DNA of 64,000 nt from Anaspis maculata. Its lineage: Eukaryota; Arthropoda; Insecta; Coleoptera; Scraptiidae. This document shows, piece by piece, positions 10,400 through 22,735 of this stretch (position 1 is the first letter of the stretch; the number at the start of each line of letters is the position of its first letter). The notes beneath the pieces are model-generated. The model did no database searches and was not told the DNA's origin. It was given only the letters and a program-made list of their open reading frames with translations. The translations under genes and the position numbers were made by a program. The stretch spans positions 122,143,050-122,207,049 of the forward strand of contig OX421961.1 in the NCBI GenBank assembly GCA_949128115.1. Reading direction: 5' to 3'.

Positions 10400-11391
10400 T
10401 CAAAGAGATGCATGCTACTAGCTGTTGGCATGCTGTAGGTTGGTCAAAGACAGACGGAGGTTGCGAGGATTCTGAGAACGACCCAGAGCGTGATCTCGCG
10501 GCTCTGGTCGCATTTTCAACTCAATGGAAATGTAAGGAAGAGACATTGATGGCGACTACGCTCAACTACTCCAGTACAAGACCGCTACATACAATTGACG
10601 GCCCGGAGAGCGACTACTTCAACGGCATCACAACTGTAAAGTCAGCTGGCACAGGTGCATGGAGTGATGGTTTCAAGGCGAACCGTTGTTAACAGGTTAC
10701 ACGAAGTCCAATTGAGGTCCCGACGGCCGCTAAGATGTTAGCCCTTAACAGGAGGCAATCGCGCAAACAGATTGGACTGGGCGCGGGCAGATCAAAATTG
10801 GCAGAATGAAGAATGGGGTCAGGTCCTCTTCACAGATGAATCTCGGTTTGGGATTCGCCCGGATTCGAGACGAGTTCGTGTGTGGAGGCGACCTGGCAAC
10901 ATTATTCAGTTGAGGAATGTCCAGGAGGTGCACAGTCTCCGGGGTGGCACCGTAATGATATGGGCCGGGATAGCGCTAGACATAAGGACTCCACGGGTTT
11001 TGGTGGAGGACATTATAACGGGAATTCAGTATCGTGACCATATTTTACAAGGTTTTGTCCTCCCGGTTGCAGCAGAAGGTGGCGGAAATTTTGTCCTCCA
11101 AGAAGACAAGGGGCACGGTCTCATACGGGGAGAGTCCTTAGGGATTTTCTTGATAAACATGAAAAAACCGTTCTGCTATGGCCCGCGCAAAGTCCTGACA
11201 TAAACTCCATTACGCATGCATGAGACATGCTCCAGTGAAGGGTTCTGCGGGGTGATGCCGAATATCATGACCATCAACAACTGTTTGAGGCCTTACGACA
11301 AGCTTGGGAAGAAATCCCACAAGAAGATCTCGACCATTTGACATTTAGTATGCCAAATCGATGTAAAGCGTTGGTGACTAGTTGAGGGGGC
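10400..11391 (+). pseudogene. Decayed Tc1/mariner-like transposase
   Basis: Several plus-strand frames add up to a diverged Tc1-like transposase. The N-terminal helix-turn-helix region is broken. The stretch around 10575-10640 encodes a basic linker like RYIQLTARRATTST. The first catalytic block is intact (QVLFTDESRFGI at about 10825-10860), and VMIWAGIALDIRTP follows in frame. The second catalytic block is degraded to LQEDKGHG, and the third region has lost its Glu. The end (EALRQAWEEIPQEDLDHL) is still readable at 11280-11340. Multiple frameshifts and stops make it non-functional. It is a different, much older family from the intact element at 6965-8384. I could not identify its terminal repeats. 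Confidence 0.8.
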
Positions 11392-11539
11392 CACACTTTG
11401 TATTGAACCGTCGATTTGAGTTAAATAAAGTGAAAAATGTTGAATGTTAAATTTTTGTCTTTAGCTGTTTTCGACTTTACTTCAACCGTCATTCACTTAC
11501 ATTACATATATCATCCCTACTATTTGACTAATCGTGGAA

Positions 11540-12732
11540 AAACTACTTGGAGAAGTCTTTTTGGCTCCCAATTTCGTTGAATTTGGAGAAAAAGTCAATA
11601 TCCCTAGATAAATGCCATGTGTGTATATGTGCCAAACAAGATTATTTCAAATTGTACAACAAAATTTACTCACAAACTTCAGGCTTAAGCATGGGTTCAC
11701 CATTATCCCCCTTTTTAGCAGAAGTTTTCATGTCTTGGTTAGAAAGAACGTTGATTTCAACCAATATTCTTTTTAATCATATAGTATATTAACATAGATA
11801 TGTTGACGATACATTTGCCTTTTCAAAGTTAACAACACAGACTTTGACAATTTTTTACATTTTTTGAATAATTTACACAACAACATCAAATTCACTTTTG
11901 AACTTAGTCACAATAATAAATTTCCATTCCTTGATCGAAATATTTCAATAATCAATTCCAAACATCATTTCGAGATTTATAGAAAACCAACTTGCAACTG
12001 ACACAATCATTCCATTTGATTCACTCCATCATCACTCTCATAAATTCGCCACATTGAGATGTTTCATTCATAGACTCCTTAACACCCCTTTACCAAATGG
12101 AAATTTTGAGTCAGAATTCAAAATAATAAAACAGATTGCTCATAACAATGGCTTTCCAATGTCCCTTTTTGAATCATTTTATAAGAAAAGTCTTTAAATA
12201 TAATATCAAAAAGAATTTTGCTTTAATTCCTTCTTCAGATTCACCTAAATACCATACAATAACATTTTTTGGTGATATTTCAAAAAAAATTGCAAACATT
12301 TTTAAAAAATCGAAAAATTAACATCAATTTTAGATCATCTCTTACATTGAATTCTCTATTGGTAAAAACTAAAGATCCTATCGAACCTTTTGATCGTAGT
12401 GGCATCTATAAACTGAGTTGCGAATGTGGACAAATTTACATTGGTCGTACTATTAGGTCTTTCAAAATTCGTTTTAAAGAACATACCAGATAATTACAAA
12501 ATTTCCCGATGATATCACTTCAAATTTTACGAAACATATTGTTGAAAAGAATCACAATTTTTCACCTGTTTGTCTAAAAGCTATTTGGCTCCTAGAAGGT
12601 CGTAAAAGTATTGAGCTTTTCGAGATATTAGGAATAAAAAAAAAATTCCAAAACCAGAAAAAACTCATTAATGAACAACTAGAATTTGATAACATCTTCC
12701 TTATTCCATTAATTCTCGATAACCAAAATTAG
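11540..12732 (+). pseudogene. Penelope-like element, reverse transcriptase plus GIY-YIG endonuclease
   Basis: The frame at 11547-11792 carries the reverse-transcriptase block SGLSMGSPLSPFLAEVFM, characteristic of Penelope-like elements. After a stop, the catalytic YVDD follows at about 11799 (RYVDDTFAFSK). Several frameshifts and stops later, 12269-12493 encodes a GIY-YIG endonuclease core, GIYKLSCECGQIYIGRT, then FKIRFKEH, and the frame peters out at 12732. The RT-then-GIY-YIG order is unique to Penelope-like elements, which copy by target-primed reverse transcription. The copy is 5'-truncated and broken. An AATAAA near 12890 may mark its 3' end. Confidence 0.85.
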
Positions 12733-13014
12733 TCATCACATTCCCACCATTGGAGATTCGTTAATTATTGTAAAATTAGATACATACCTATACTATTGTT
12801 ACGTATACCTATATTGTTACCTCTATACTATGTCATAATTCATGTCAAATTTATATTTTACACTCATTTTTGATAATGGTTTCGCATTGAATAAATAGCC
12901 GAAACTGCAGTAAAAGAAGAAGATTTACTGTGTTTTACTGTTGGAGAAGGCAAACAACCCCCTTTTAAAGAAGCAATGCATAAGTGAAATGGATATTATC
13001 GCTATACTACATAT

Positions 13015-14205
13015 CTTCCTCGACCGGTAAGACGCTCACTTTGTTGGAGGCCCTTTTGATCACACTACAACCACAATTCACGGACACAATACGGATGATA
13101 CCGTCGGATCCAGAATGCGTTTACGTGATGTGACCTGGACGCCAACGGGTTGGAGACAGATTGTCATCATGCAGCAATACGAGTTGGTTGAGTTTCAGAT
13201 CATTGTTGATAGACTTTCTGGTCCATTATGCTCGGAACTGGAACTGGTGCAGGTACTCTAGTAACCAACGTCTCCAAAAGTGACGTTGAATGTTTTAAAA
13301 CTTACAACTCTCTTCAACTTGTTGAATGAAGAAAATGTATACCACAAATCCAGTGGAGGTCTCGTTTGGATTACCACCAAACATTATCTTCGTTGTTCGT
13401 ACAACTTTGGTTCTAGATTTCAAGATTAGCACTTTGCTGCTGTAGCCAAATAGAACCTTGCCACCATAAAGAGTGATGCAGTAATTTGGAAGGAAATGAT
13501 CCTCGAGACGCGCAATCAGCGGGATTGTCTTCTGACTGAACGTGGAACCACCGGTCAGGAGAAACCTTGTCCTGAATATGACTGACGCGATTTGATCCAA
13601 ACTTGTTCCATTGATAGGCTGTTGATTTGATCCATGAAAAACAATGGTGGAATCTGACCAGGCAAAATAATCATTGAAATTGATTTTGAATTTCCAAATA
13701 GAAATGATAAATGACATGAGATCCGACAATAGTACCGCTGCACACAACTCCAATCTAGGAATCGTTAGCTTTTTCAAATGGGCCACCTCGGACTTTGCGC
13801 AAACGAGGGAAGTACCGTCAGACTGGATTCGTTGAGTTCATGTGACGATGTATCGACGAAGGTTTTGAACAGGTGGAGTTTATTCTGAAATTGATACCAA
13901 CGTTCTTGTATGTTTGTTGGAGGATTAGCATCCCAATCAATTGCATAAGATGTTTTGCAATGAAGATGATTGGAGCTAAGAAACCCAACTGATCGAAGAT
14001 TCTGGCGATTTCCGAGAGAATGTGCCTTTTGGTACAGATCTTGTTGCAGAGGTTGACCTTATAAGAAAAACAATCTGTCCGTGGTTGCCAGTGAAGGCCT
14101 AAGATTTGAATGTGCGAATTTGATTCATCTTTATCCCAGATAAAAGCTTGTTGATGTGACGAAGGCACGAGGTTCAAAACTGACGGTTCATTGCTAACCC
14201 GTACA
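13015..14205 (-). pseudogene. BEL/Pao LTR retrotransposon pol fragment, internally deleted
   Basis: Reading leftward from about 14205, the minus strand encodes the region after the polymerase active site (NEPSVLNLVPSSHQQ, then ILGLHWQP and RHILSEIARIFDQLGF). The RNase H-like part follows (TIPRLELCAAVLLSDLM, about 13780-13720). Most of the integrase is missing. At 13278-13015 the C-terminal integrase tail reappears, out of frame (WRRWLLEYLHQFQFRA, then LSPTRWRPGHIT, then KVSVLPVEE). The order and motifs are those of BEL/Pao polyproteins. There are stops and frameshifts throughout. No long terminal repeats were found. Confidence 0.8.
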
Positions 14206-15148
14206 GTTTCGTGATCGAATCGAGTCTCGAATCGAATTCCTCAAATTGAACTTTAAATTGTCGGAACCTCTCGTATGAGTATAAGAGAGTACCACATCGA
14301 CGGTGCATTTTACTCAATATATGAATTCATGACATGTAGTTTCACCCCACGGCAGTGATCTTGTTTTTCGTTTACTTTGTTGTTTGTAATAATGTTTGTT
14401 GATATGTGTCTAGATTCATATAATATTTTATCTCATTAAGTACAATTTGACGTGTGTAAACATACTTATGTATGTAAAACATTGATAAAGATTACATATG
14501 TATCTTGTTCAAGCGTTTTCTTTGGACCCATCTTGATGCGTTCATATCCGGCTCGAAGGACCAATTTTATCTGCGTCATGGTCTGGATGGAAGCTTTGGT
14601 TGTGACCTGCAGCTGTGATATCTCATACGTAACTCTCGCAGAGGGGTTTTTCTGTTTATTGGGGCTTTGGATGAATGTAGACACAGCCGGGTTTTTTGAC
14701 ACAATATTTTCTTTTTATTCGTTATTATGACATTCAATTGTCTTTTCACTATAACATGATAATGGATGCAAACAGAGGTCTAACACCGACGCCGGCGAAT
14801 GCTTTCCACCATTATACCGGATTTTATTTCCAATTTTTAATCCCAGTCTACCAACACAAGGTGAGGATATACAACGACCACCAAGATCGCATGGGGTCGA
14901 CACCATCGTTCACATTTTACGTGTAATGAGACACGTTATGTATTGTCTACTAATTTTACTTCACGTTTGTATCTTAGCCGGACCGGGCTAACACCCTCAA
15001 CGATATTTCGTGACAAGTTAGTGCTTTCAGGACATTTCATACTGAGAGAAATTGCTCCCGGAAATTAGGTGCCGTTAGAAAATAACTTCGAGATTCTCGG
15101 CGGGCGCACTTGTTGGTCAAAGCCGCCAACAATAAAACAAATTTCACG

Positions 15149-15170
15149 GGATGCGGTTTAAACCGCATCC
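15149..15170. other. Perfect 22-bp palindrome
   Basis: Half-site GGATGCGGTTT followed immediately by its reverse complement, with no spacer. It could be a protein-binding site or a chance inverted repeat. Confidence 0.9.
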
Positions 15171-16767
15171 GCCCTTGTTATTCGCAAATTCCTTGCAAAA
15201 AAGCGCGGATTAGCGGTTTTCAAATAAGCGCGTAACGCTTTTTTAATGACTGGAATTTATTACGCTTTTGCTTCAAATTACGAAACTTCCACTGCAGAGA
15301 GGTAGGTGTACAGCGCAGGGCGGCGCAAGCCATCAGACGCGTTTTCAATTTCGTGAAAAAATAAAATAAAATGCCAGCATGCCAGTGGGATTAACGGTTT
15401 TGGTTGCCTCGAGCGGCGGCTTCTCACATCCTGACGTGGGAATTAATATTTAAAAGGTACCCTCCACAATAGACCTGAAGCATTGCACAGATCCTGGAAG
15501 TTACTTTCTGAGTAACTACGACACGATGTGGTGTCGAGACTCAATTTAAAATGTCAGACGCATTTTATGCGGGTGATGATCTGATCAGCACGAGGTCCTC
15601 CCAACTAAAGAAAACCAATTCGACCTTTTTGATTGAAATGCCACACATGCCAAGCTGTAACGGTCTCGTTCGAGGGGGAACTGGAGGGAAAAAGGGTGCG
15701 AGGAATTTAGTTGTTTGCGAGCCGCTATGGTGTGAGGACCACTGGTTAGGGACCGATGGCTGACCAGAAGGGTGATCGAGGTAGCGTGGGGTTGGCATAG
15801 AAACGCAACGACATATCGTCAAGCCGAAAAAAAAAAACAGTGAAAAGTAGACGACTGAACAAATGTACTCGATGAAGACTGCCAAACACTTCTTTCTCGG
15901 TTCTCGTCAGGCTGCCGTCAGCGTCATCAGGACTGCAGCCAGCACAATCCATGAAGAGCTCAAGGGTCCCACGCCAGTTGTATTGGCTGATCCTCAGCAT
16001 AAACGGCAAGCCTAGAAGGTACCAGAGTATAAAAACAAGTATATATTCACAACTCAAATGTGTCCCCAGAAACCAGTTTTCAAATCACTTGAGACCATCA
16101 ACTTTACTTCACCAACTTTCGATACAACTGCGACGTCTGATGCTCTCTCGTACTTTGATGCGCCGAGTGTATTTCACTGTTGCAAATTAAATTTGAATCA
16201 TTTTTAGTCGCCGCATCTGGAGATTATTCACTCGAGATCTCGGTTCAAGTTCGCGGAACTGAATTAATGCCCGACGAAAAACTTTCATGAATAGTTGCCT
16301 CGAGAGTTTCCCAGCAATTATTCAGATTCGCTCGCCGAGACCACGAGCCATTGATTACGACCAAACATGAGCTTTGCATTTCTTGCTGCGCCGGAAGCGC
16401 ATTCGGCATTATACACACAGAAAGAGAGCGAGTTCGTCCTTTTTCTTCCCCCCCATCAAACAGAGTCCTTCAAATTCCTACAGCTCCTCTGCTCCTCCGG
16501 CCCTCTCTTTCGGAAAGACTTCATATTTCATAGCCGCAATTATCACGTGAACCCGTGTCGAGTGGCGTCATACTCGAGCTTAATTGCTCCAGGAGTTGTA
16601 TAATGGCAGGGGGGGGGGGAGTGATGGTGGCGGTGGTGCCATACACCACACTTACTATTGAGTTAGGAGTTGTAAGAGAAACTAGGAGCGAGAGATTGTG
16701 TCACTGCCAGCTTAAATCACCCGGACTCTACTCACTCCCTGTACCCCCTCGAACATAGTATTATACC

Positions 16768-16784
16768 TTGTTGTTGTTGTTGTT
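16768..16784. repeat. (TTG)n microsatellite
   Basis: Five to six TTG units; no further feature. Confidence 0.9.
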
Positions 16785-16934
16785 TATATACAGCGCTCTA
16801 ACGGCAGGGACGCGACGTGCTGAATTAGGTTGTTTTGATATTTTGTATGTACTCGAATTAATTTCATTAACACGGATCCGGTTAGTATCATGAGCAAGCA
16901 TTGCTCCGCAACCCCCAAGAGCTGGTTGAAATTG

Positions 16935-17560
16935 AAAACGGGATAGCTCCAAATCCCAGAAACGTGTCAGATGTACAAAATTCATTAAGAATCATACAAT
17001 CATAGGATTAGCGCCACATTATCGAAAATTCATCAAACATTTTTCTGAGATCACTTACAATTTACACCAGCTGTTGAACAAGTTCTAAAAATTTGAAGGG
17101 AGCTTTTGATTATGCGACGAAGCTTTTATAATACTAGAAAACAAATGATTCAGTCCACCATTGCTTCGACGCAGAATTCATTCTCATCACCGATGCCTCT
17201 CAGTGTGATATCGGGAAAGACTTCCCATTGATTTTGCCTCGAGGACATCGGATGAAGCGTAAAAAAATACTCAATCAACAATAAAGAAAATTACTAGCCA
17301 TCAAATTTTTATGGAAACTTTCGTCCATATTTATACTATACGGCAGGAAGTTTGAAATCGGCACGGATCACAGACCATTAGTGTATCTTTTCTGGATTCA
17401 ACCCGTCATTCCACTTCTGACCCGACTTATTGAATCTCTCGGACGAATACAGTGAGTAGGTGTGTCAATGAACAAAACATTCCGGGACATGTTCGCTTCA
17501 CCTTCACCTTATTTGCTCTTTGGACTACAACCGAGTTCAAAACCCGAATGCCCATGCATC
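16935..17560 (+). pseudogene. Ty3/gypsy pol fragment, end of RT and RNase H (family G1)
   Basis: The plus strand reads LGLAPHYRKFIKHFSEITY, then LHQLL (connection after the polymerase core). RNase H blocks follow: ILITDASQCDIGK, KKILNQQ, KLLAIKFLWK and YGRKFEIGTDHRPLVYL. These are standard Ty3/gypsy motifs in the right order. Several stops and frame changes show decay. Related fragments occur at 25795-26000 (same strand) and 28985-29110 (minus strand). Confidence 0.8.
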
Positions 17561-17900
17561 TAGCCTAGGCGCTCTACATTCATGTCTTCTTTACGAAGGA
17601 AGATAATTATGTGTACTAGTAGCTTAGCATTCATTAGGCATGTGTGCATGCTCCACGCAACACCTCAACATTACAGACACTCATGGACGATGCCTTAGTA
17701 GCACTACTTACAGGGTATCAAGTGCTGGAGTTTACTTGCATGATGTAGTATTACCATCGAATCTCACACAGAAATTCGTTGGCCCAAAGTGACTTGTAGC
17801 TCAGAAGGAGATTGGGCCGGGTTAACCTTTTAGCTGTTTTCGACAGTTAAGACAACACGAAATATTTTTAACGGCGCCACCTGCAATAGTTAACTGCCTC
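17561..17900. other. Probable downstream remains of the gypsy fragment
   Basis: No readable protein motif. It lies between the gypsy RNase H relic and the 258-bp tandem duplication. A GGCGCCACC at about 17873 resembles part of an LTR-element primer-binding site, but there is no LTR edge to confirm it. Confidence 0.3.
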
Positions 17901-18417
17901 TAGTGAGCTCGCTAAGATGTCGCAGGTCATTACACGAGAATTAATAACGGAATTTGCCTTGTTGAATACTTTTCGCATATAGTGGACGATCACACACACA
18001 GATGAAAAACACAATCACAGAATAATATTTACAAGTTTAATGAAGATATGATAGCTATGTACAATTTAGTTCAATTTCGTTGAATATAATGGAAATCAAA
18101 TAGAGCGGCGATCGGCCGTCTTTAGATTAATGAAAACTTCGGATACAAATTTATAGTCTAGTGAACTCGCTAAGATGTCGCAGGTCATTACACGAGAATT
18201 AATAACGGAATTTGCCTTGTTGAATACTTTTCGCATATAGTAGACGATCACACACACAGATAAAGAACACAATCACAGAATAATATTTACAAGTTTAATG
18301 AAGATATGATAGCAATTATGTACAATCTAGTTCAATTTCGTTGAATATAATGGAAATCAAATAGAGCGCCGATCGGCCGTCTTTAGATAAATGAAAACTT
18401 CGGAGACAAATTTATAG
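17901..18417. repeat. Tandem duplication, about 258-bp unit, two copies
   Basis: GCTAAGATGTCGCAGGTC occurs at 17911 and again at 18169, and the two units stay nearly identical to their ends (ACTTCGGA, ACAAATTTATAGT). Only a handful of substitutions separate them, so the duplication is recent. No coding frame; it may be duplicated LTR or UTR sequence. Confidence 0.9.
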
Positions 18418-18583
18418 TAAGTGCGAATGATACGTGATATATCCTGTGAAAGTCTATTGATACCAACTTAGTTGACAAAGGTAATTACGGATCAAGCTAC
18501 CGGAAACGCGAGCTCGAACTTTCGTTTTTACAATGCAAAATTTAGAAAAATATAACACAACGATGATAATAATAATAATCATA

Positions 18584-20345
18584 CAGGGTGTCCCATAATT
18601 AGCGTGCAATACTTCACCAGCAGATTCTGCGACCCAAACTAAGGAAAAAAGTTCCCATAAACATAGACCGAAAAATGCTTCATAAGCGAGCTACAGCCCT
18701 CTAAAAGTGGTACCCTGAAGATGGTTTTTATTCAATATCTGCGAAACTGTTAACAGCAGAATCATGAAATTTTGCACATCGACCAATCTTTTCATGTCTA
18801 ATAATATTTGATAATAACAATTTCAAAATTCTTTCCAGAAATGAGTCAGACTGTGGGGGGTGGGGGGTAGAATCACCCCAACTTTTTCAAGTGCTGTTTT
18901 TTTGCAACTTCAGCATAAAATTATGAAACCTCAAAGCATTTTGCGATAAAAATGTCCCCTTGTTCAACTTCGATAGGAAGCACCGTTCTCGAGTAAAATC
19001 GATTTGAAACTTACCCTACATGTCATATCCATAATGAAAATTACAAAAAAAATAAAAATTGAGCGTAGCCCATGGAACACGACTTCTATGTTTAGGAAAA
19101 AAGCTCATTACAGAAGCCATACACGAAGTGCATGTCTGCCAGTTCTTGGTTTTTGGAACGTTCCATTTTTACAAAACAGTACCCGCAATAAAACTTCTTT
19201 AATTAGCTTTAAGGGGTTTCTGATTCGACTAAAGAAGTTGTTGACGGGAACCGGTCTTATTTTATTTTTTTCGTCAAGTAGAAGCTCCTCCAACAAGAAA
19301 ATGTACGGGCACTACTATCAAATTTTGAAAATTTCCAAAAAAAATTGAAAATTTTTGATTTTGATTTTTGAAAATTAGAAAACTTGATAGCATCGACAAA
19401 TCATCTCTCCCCAAGAAAGTCGCATGCCAAATTTGAACTTTCTATTCTCAAAAAAAGGGTACCAAAAATGATTTCTCGTAGACATGAAAAAGTGAATTAG
19501 TAGAAATCATTTTTGGTACCTTTTTTTAAATAGAAAGTTCAAATTTGGCATGCGACTTTCTTGGGGGAAGATGCATTGTCGATGCTATCTAGTTTTTGAA
19601 TTTTCAAAAATCAAAATCAAAGATTTTCAATTTTTTTTTGAAATTTACAAAATTTGGAAACAATGCCCGTACATTTTTTTCTTGGAGGAGTTTTTACTCG
19701 ACGAAAAAAATAAAATAAAACCTATTCCCGTCAACAACTTTTTTAGCCGCATCAGAAACCCCTTAAACACAACTTTCAAACACACTGTAACTTATTTCAT
19801 GAATCTGTCACCCTGTCTTAATTATTTTCCCCCAATCATAGTAGTCGTGTTCCATGGCCTACGCTCAATTTTTTTCTCTTTGTAATTTCATTATGAATTT
19901 TTATGACAGGTAGGGTAATTTTCAAATCGATTTTACTCGAGAACGGTGCTTCCTATCGGAGTTGAACAAGAGGACCTTTTTTATGCAAAATGCTTTGACG
20001 TTTCATAACTTTGTACTAAAGTTGCAAAAAAACGACACTTGAAAAAGTTGGGGTGATTTTACCCCCCACCCCCCACAGTCTGACCCATTTCTGGACAGAA
20101 TTTTGAAATTATTATTATTGCATATTATTAGACATCAAAAGATTGACCAATGTGCAAAATTTCATGATTTTGCTGTCAACAGTTTCGAAAATATTGAATA
20201 AAAACCATCTTCAGGGTACTACTTTTAGAGGGCTGTAGCTCGCTTATGGAGCATTTTTCGACCTATGTTTATAGGAACTTTTTTTCTTATTTTCAGCCGT
20301 AGAGTCTGCTGGTGAAGTATTGCACGCTAATTATGGGACACCCTG
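18584..20345. mobile_element. Foldback element FB1 (1.76 kb, TA-flanked)
   Basis: The sequence starts CAGGGTGTCCCATAATTA at 18584 and ends with the reverse complement at 20345. TA flanks both sides (18582-18583, 20346-20347). The arms 18584-19476 and 19502-20345 are inverted copies of one another with mostly single-base differences, separated by only about 25 bases. The whole element is therefore one long hairpin. The open frames inside (for example 19004-19348 and 19550-19885) are the same sequence read from opposite arms and are not genes. Terminal bases and TA duplication resemble Tc1/mariner-type MITEs. Confidence 0.9.
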
Positions 20346-20347
20346 TA

Positions 20348-21120
20348 TACAACGTAAATGTAATTATAATAAAATAATATCACCCAACGAAGATGAAAAA
20401 AATATATACGCAGATTCACTTCCTACAAATTTCCACAACCGTGCGGTCCACAAAAGCGGTCGGATTTTTTGCCAACGTATGTCAATGGTTCTGCCAACTT
20501 GATCACGGAAAATTCGTTCATCGTTCATCGACGGTGAGTGACTGTCCTTGTCTTGTCCAAATCGTATCAACGATGGTAATGGTATGCAAAATTTGAAGTT
20601 TCGAGCGTCTGGAACGATCTCGAATTGGTGTGGCCGGATGAAGTATTCAGTTATAGCGGCTATAGAGGTATTCAGGGGCTATTTTCGACACCACAAGTGT
20701 TGTTCCCGAATGTACTCGGCGCATATATGAGTATGTGTGAATGCGATGGATCTGAACGGAACTATTTACGTACACAGACGTATACATAGACGTATACATA
20801 GAGGATTCTGATGGCCTAAAATCAATGAGCATTTTTAGCGGACGGATATTTGAAAAATCTAGCTTACCGTTTGAATCGTGAGTCAATTTCCAACAATTAC
20901 CATTTCCTACGGTATTCGTACTATACTGCATGTACACGTAATCGATAAAACTGCGGAAATGTCTGATAATTTCGGTCGATTCAATTGGAATTTACCCAGC
21001 GGGCACTCGGCACCGTAATCGACGTGAAATTTCGACTCAGAATCAATGTTCTTTCTTCACAGAAAAGCTTATAGCCCCTTATCGTATTCCTAAAAACTTC
21101 TCTGCCTGTATTTTTGGTCC
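20348..21120. other. Unassigned interval
   Basis: Short overlapping frames on both strands; no motif recognised. Confidence 0.5.
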
Positions 21121-21189
21121 TATTTCAGCGAGGGGTCAACCACCTGCTGAAAATTTGTACAGTGATTTCCATTTTTGGAAATACTTGAT

Positions 21190-21352
21190 AATATTTTGGC
21201 TGTATTTCCAGGTATTTCCAATATATTTCCAAGTATTTCCAAATATTTCCAAGTATTTCCAGGTATTTCCAGATATTTCCATGATATTTCCAAGTATTTC
21301 CATGGTATTTCCAAGATATTTCCAAGTATTTCCAGGTATTTCCATAGTATTT
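21190..21352. repeat. Subterminal TATTTCCAAG minisatellite, left
   Basis: About fifteen units of 9-11 bases (variants of AGTATTTCC). All three frames are open, giving spurious WKYLEI-type peptides on the minus strand. Confidence 0.9.
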
Positions 21353-21645
21353 CCGTTCGCAGATTGCCTATCTTTCAGGGGCAAAGTTTGGAATTTGGTA
21401 CACGTAGGTACCTGATGTGAAGGGGGTACCTACCTAAGTGTACCAAATTGTGGGTTTGTACCTATCACAATTTGCGAGGTGGTTGAGGGAACAATCGTGC
21501 ACAATTTTAATTTTTCAAAATCACAACTAAAATTAGTCCGTGTCCTGATGGGCCAAATCCACATTACTGACCATAAAAACTCATATCTTGATTGTTAGAC
21601 TTCCGAACCAATAAATTCCTAAACCGTTCAGTGCTCTGATTTCTA

Positions 21646-22735
21646 CAGGTGTCCCAGAATAGGAGTTACAAAATTCACAGGGAGATGGAGAATTGAAAAA
21701 TAAGGGGACTTTTCGCAATTAACATACCTTCGCAAACGTATGATAACGGAGATACAGGCCTTCAAAAATGTTTTTTTTTTGTAAAATAGTTATTTATGCA
21801 TAACTTTCGGAACTTTTGGTTTGATATAGAGAATTGAAAAATAAGGGGACCTTTCTCGATAGATATACCCTCGCAAACGTATAGTAACGGAGATACAGGC
21901 CTTCAAAAATGTTTTTTTTTGTAAAATAGTTATTTTTGCATAACTTTCGGAACTTTTGGTTTGATATAGAGAATTGAAAAATAAGGGGACCTTTCTCGAT
22001 AGATATACCCTCGCAAACGTATAGTCACGGAGATACAGGCCTTCAAAGATTTTTTCAAAAACAGTTCTTCTTGCATAACTTTTGAAACAATCCACCGATT
22101 TTATTTAAATTCAAACCAAAGTTTACTGTATTAAACAATAATAACGCAATAATAACAAAATTTTGACTTTACACTCAGTTTTCGGGATATTTGGGATTGA
22201 AACTTTGGAAAACATCTCGAAATCGCCACTTTCCAGAGCCCAAAGTGTTTTTTCCTGAAAACACCTCGTCTCTCAACTAAAAATTAAAGGTGGTTTATCG
22301 ACTTCAAACACCTAAAGAACTTATTTCAGTTGAGGAATTACGAGTTTTATAGTAAAATAATCAAAATATCTCGAAAACGAAACCTCTGGTCAAAATTTTG
22401 CAGGAGTAACTTTTTTCTTCAAATTAAACGTAGAAATTAAAAATTGGACCATTCTCAAAAATAATTAGAGTGTTGAAAAAGAAGGGATAGAAATGCGTTT
22501 TTATTGTTAGATAGAGATATATTTCAGTAGACTAGACTTTGATTTGAATTTGAATAGAGTCGGTTGAACGGTTCAAAGATAATTATGCAAGAAGATCTGT
22601 TTTTGAAAAACAACTTTGAAGGCCTGTATCTCCGTTATTATACGTTTGCGATGGAATATTTATTTGAAAAAATCTTATTTTTGAATTCTCCACCTTCCTG
22701 TGAATTTTGAAACCCTTATTCCGGGACACACCTTG
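21646..22735. mobile_element. Foldback element FB2 (1.09 kb, TA-flanked)
   Basis: Starts CAGGTGTCCCAGAATAGG at 21646 and ends in the matching inverted sequence at 22735. TA lies at 21644-21645 and 22736-22737. The left arm has an internal triplication of a 140-base unit. The arms otherwise pair over the terminal region and again over TTGCATAACTTT / CCGTTATTATACG-type blocks. It shares these blocks with FB3, so they are one family. Confidence 0.85.
21688..22110. repeat. Three tandem 140-bp units inside the left arm of FB2
   Basis: GAGAATTGAAAAATAAGGGG recurs at 21688, 21829 and 21969. The units differ at few positions, so the expansion is recent compared with arm divergence. Confidence 0.9.

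Larger units (their letters stand above)
14230..16930. other. Unassigned interval
   Basis: No gene recognised. The minus frame at 14702-14466 (78 codons) shares the RVT-EIS-LQ-TT motif with 9955-10019 and may be a fragment of an unidentified repeat protein. A perfect 22-base palindrome lies at 15149-15170. A poly-G run sits at about 16610 and a (TTG)n tract at 16768-16784. A TATAAAA at about 16028 has no convincing downstream start site. Confidence 0.4.

Noticed and set aside
19004..19885. Two frames of 114 and 111 codons inside FB1
   Set aside because: They are the two arms of one hairpin read in opposite directions, not separate genes.
21120..21420. Several overlapping WKYLEI / FPSISKYFQ-type frames
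   Set aside because: Translations of the 9-11-bp minisatellite in all frames.
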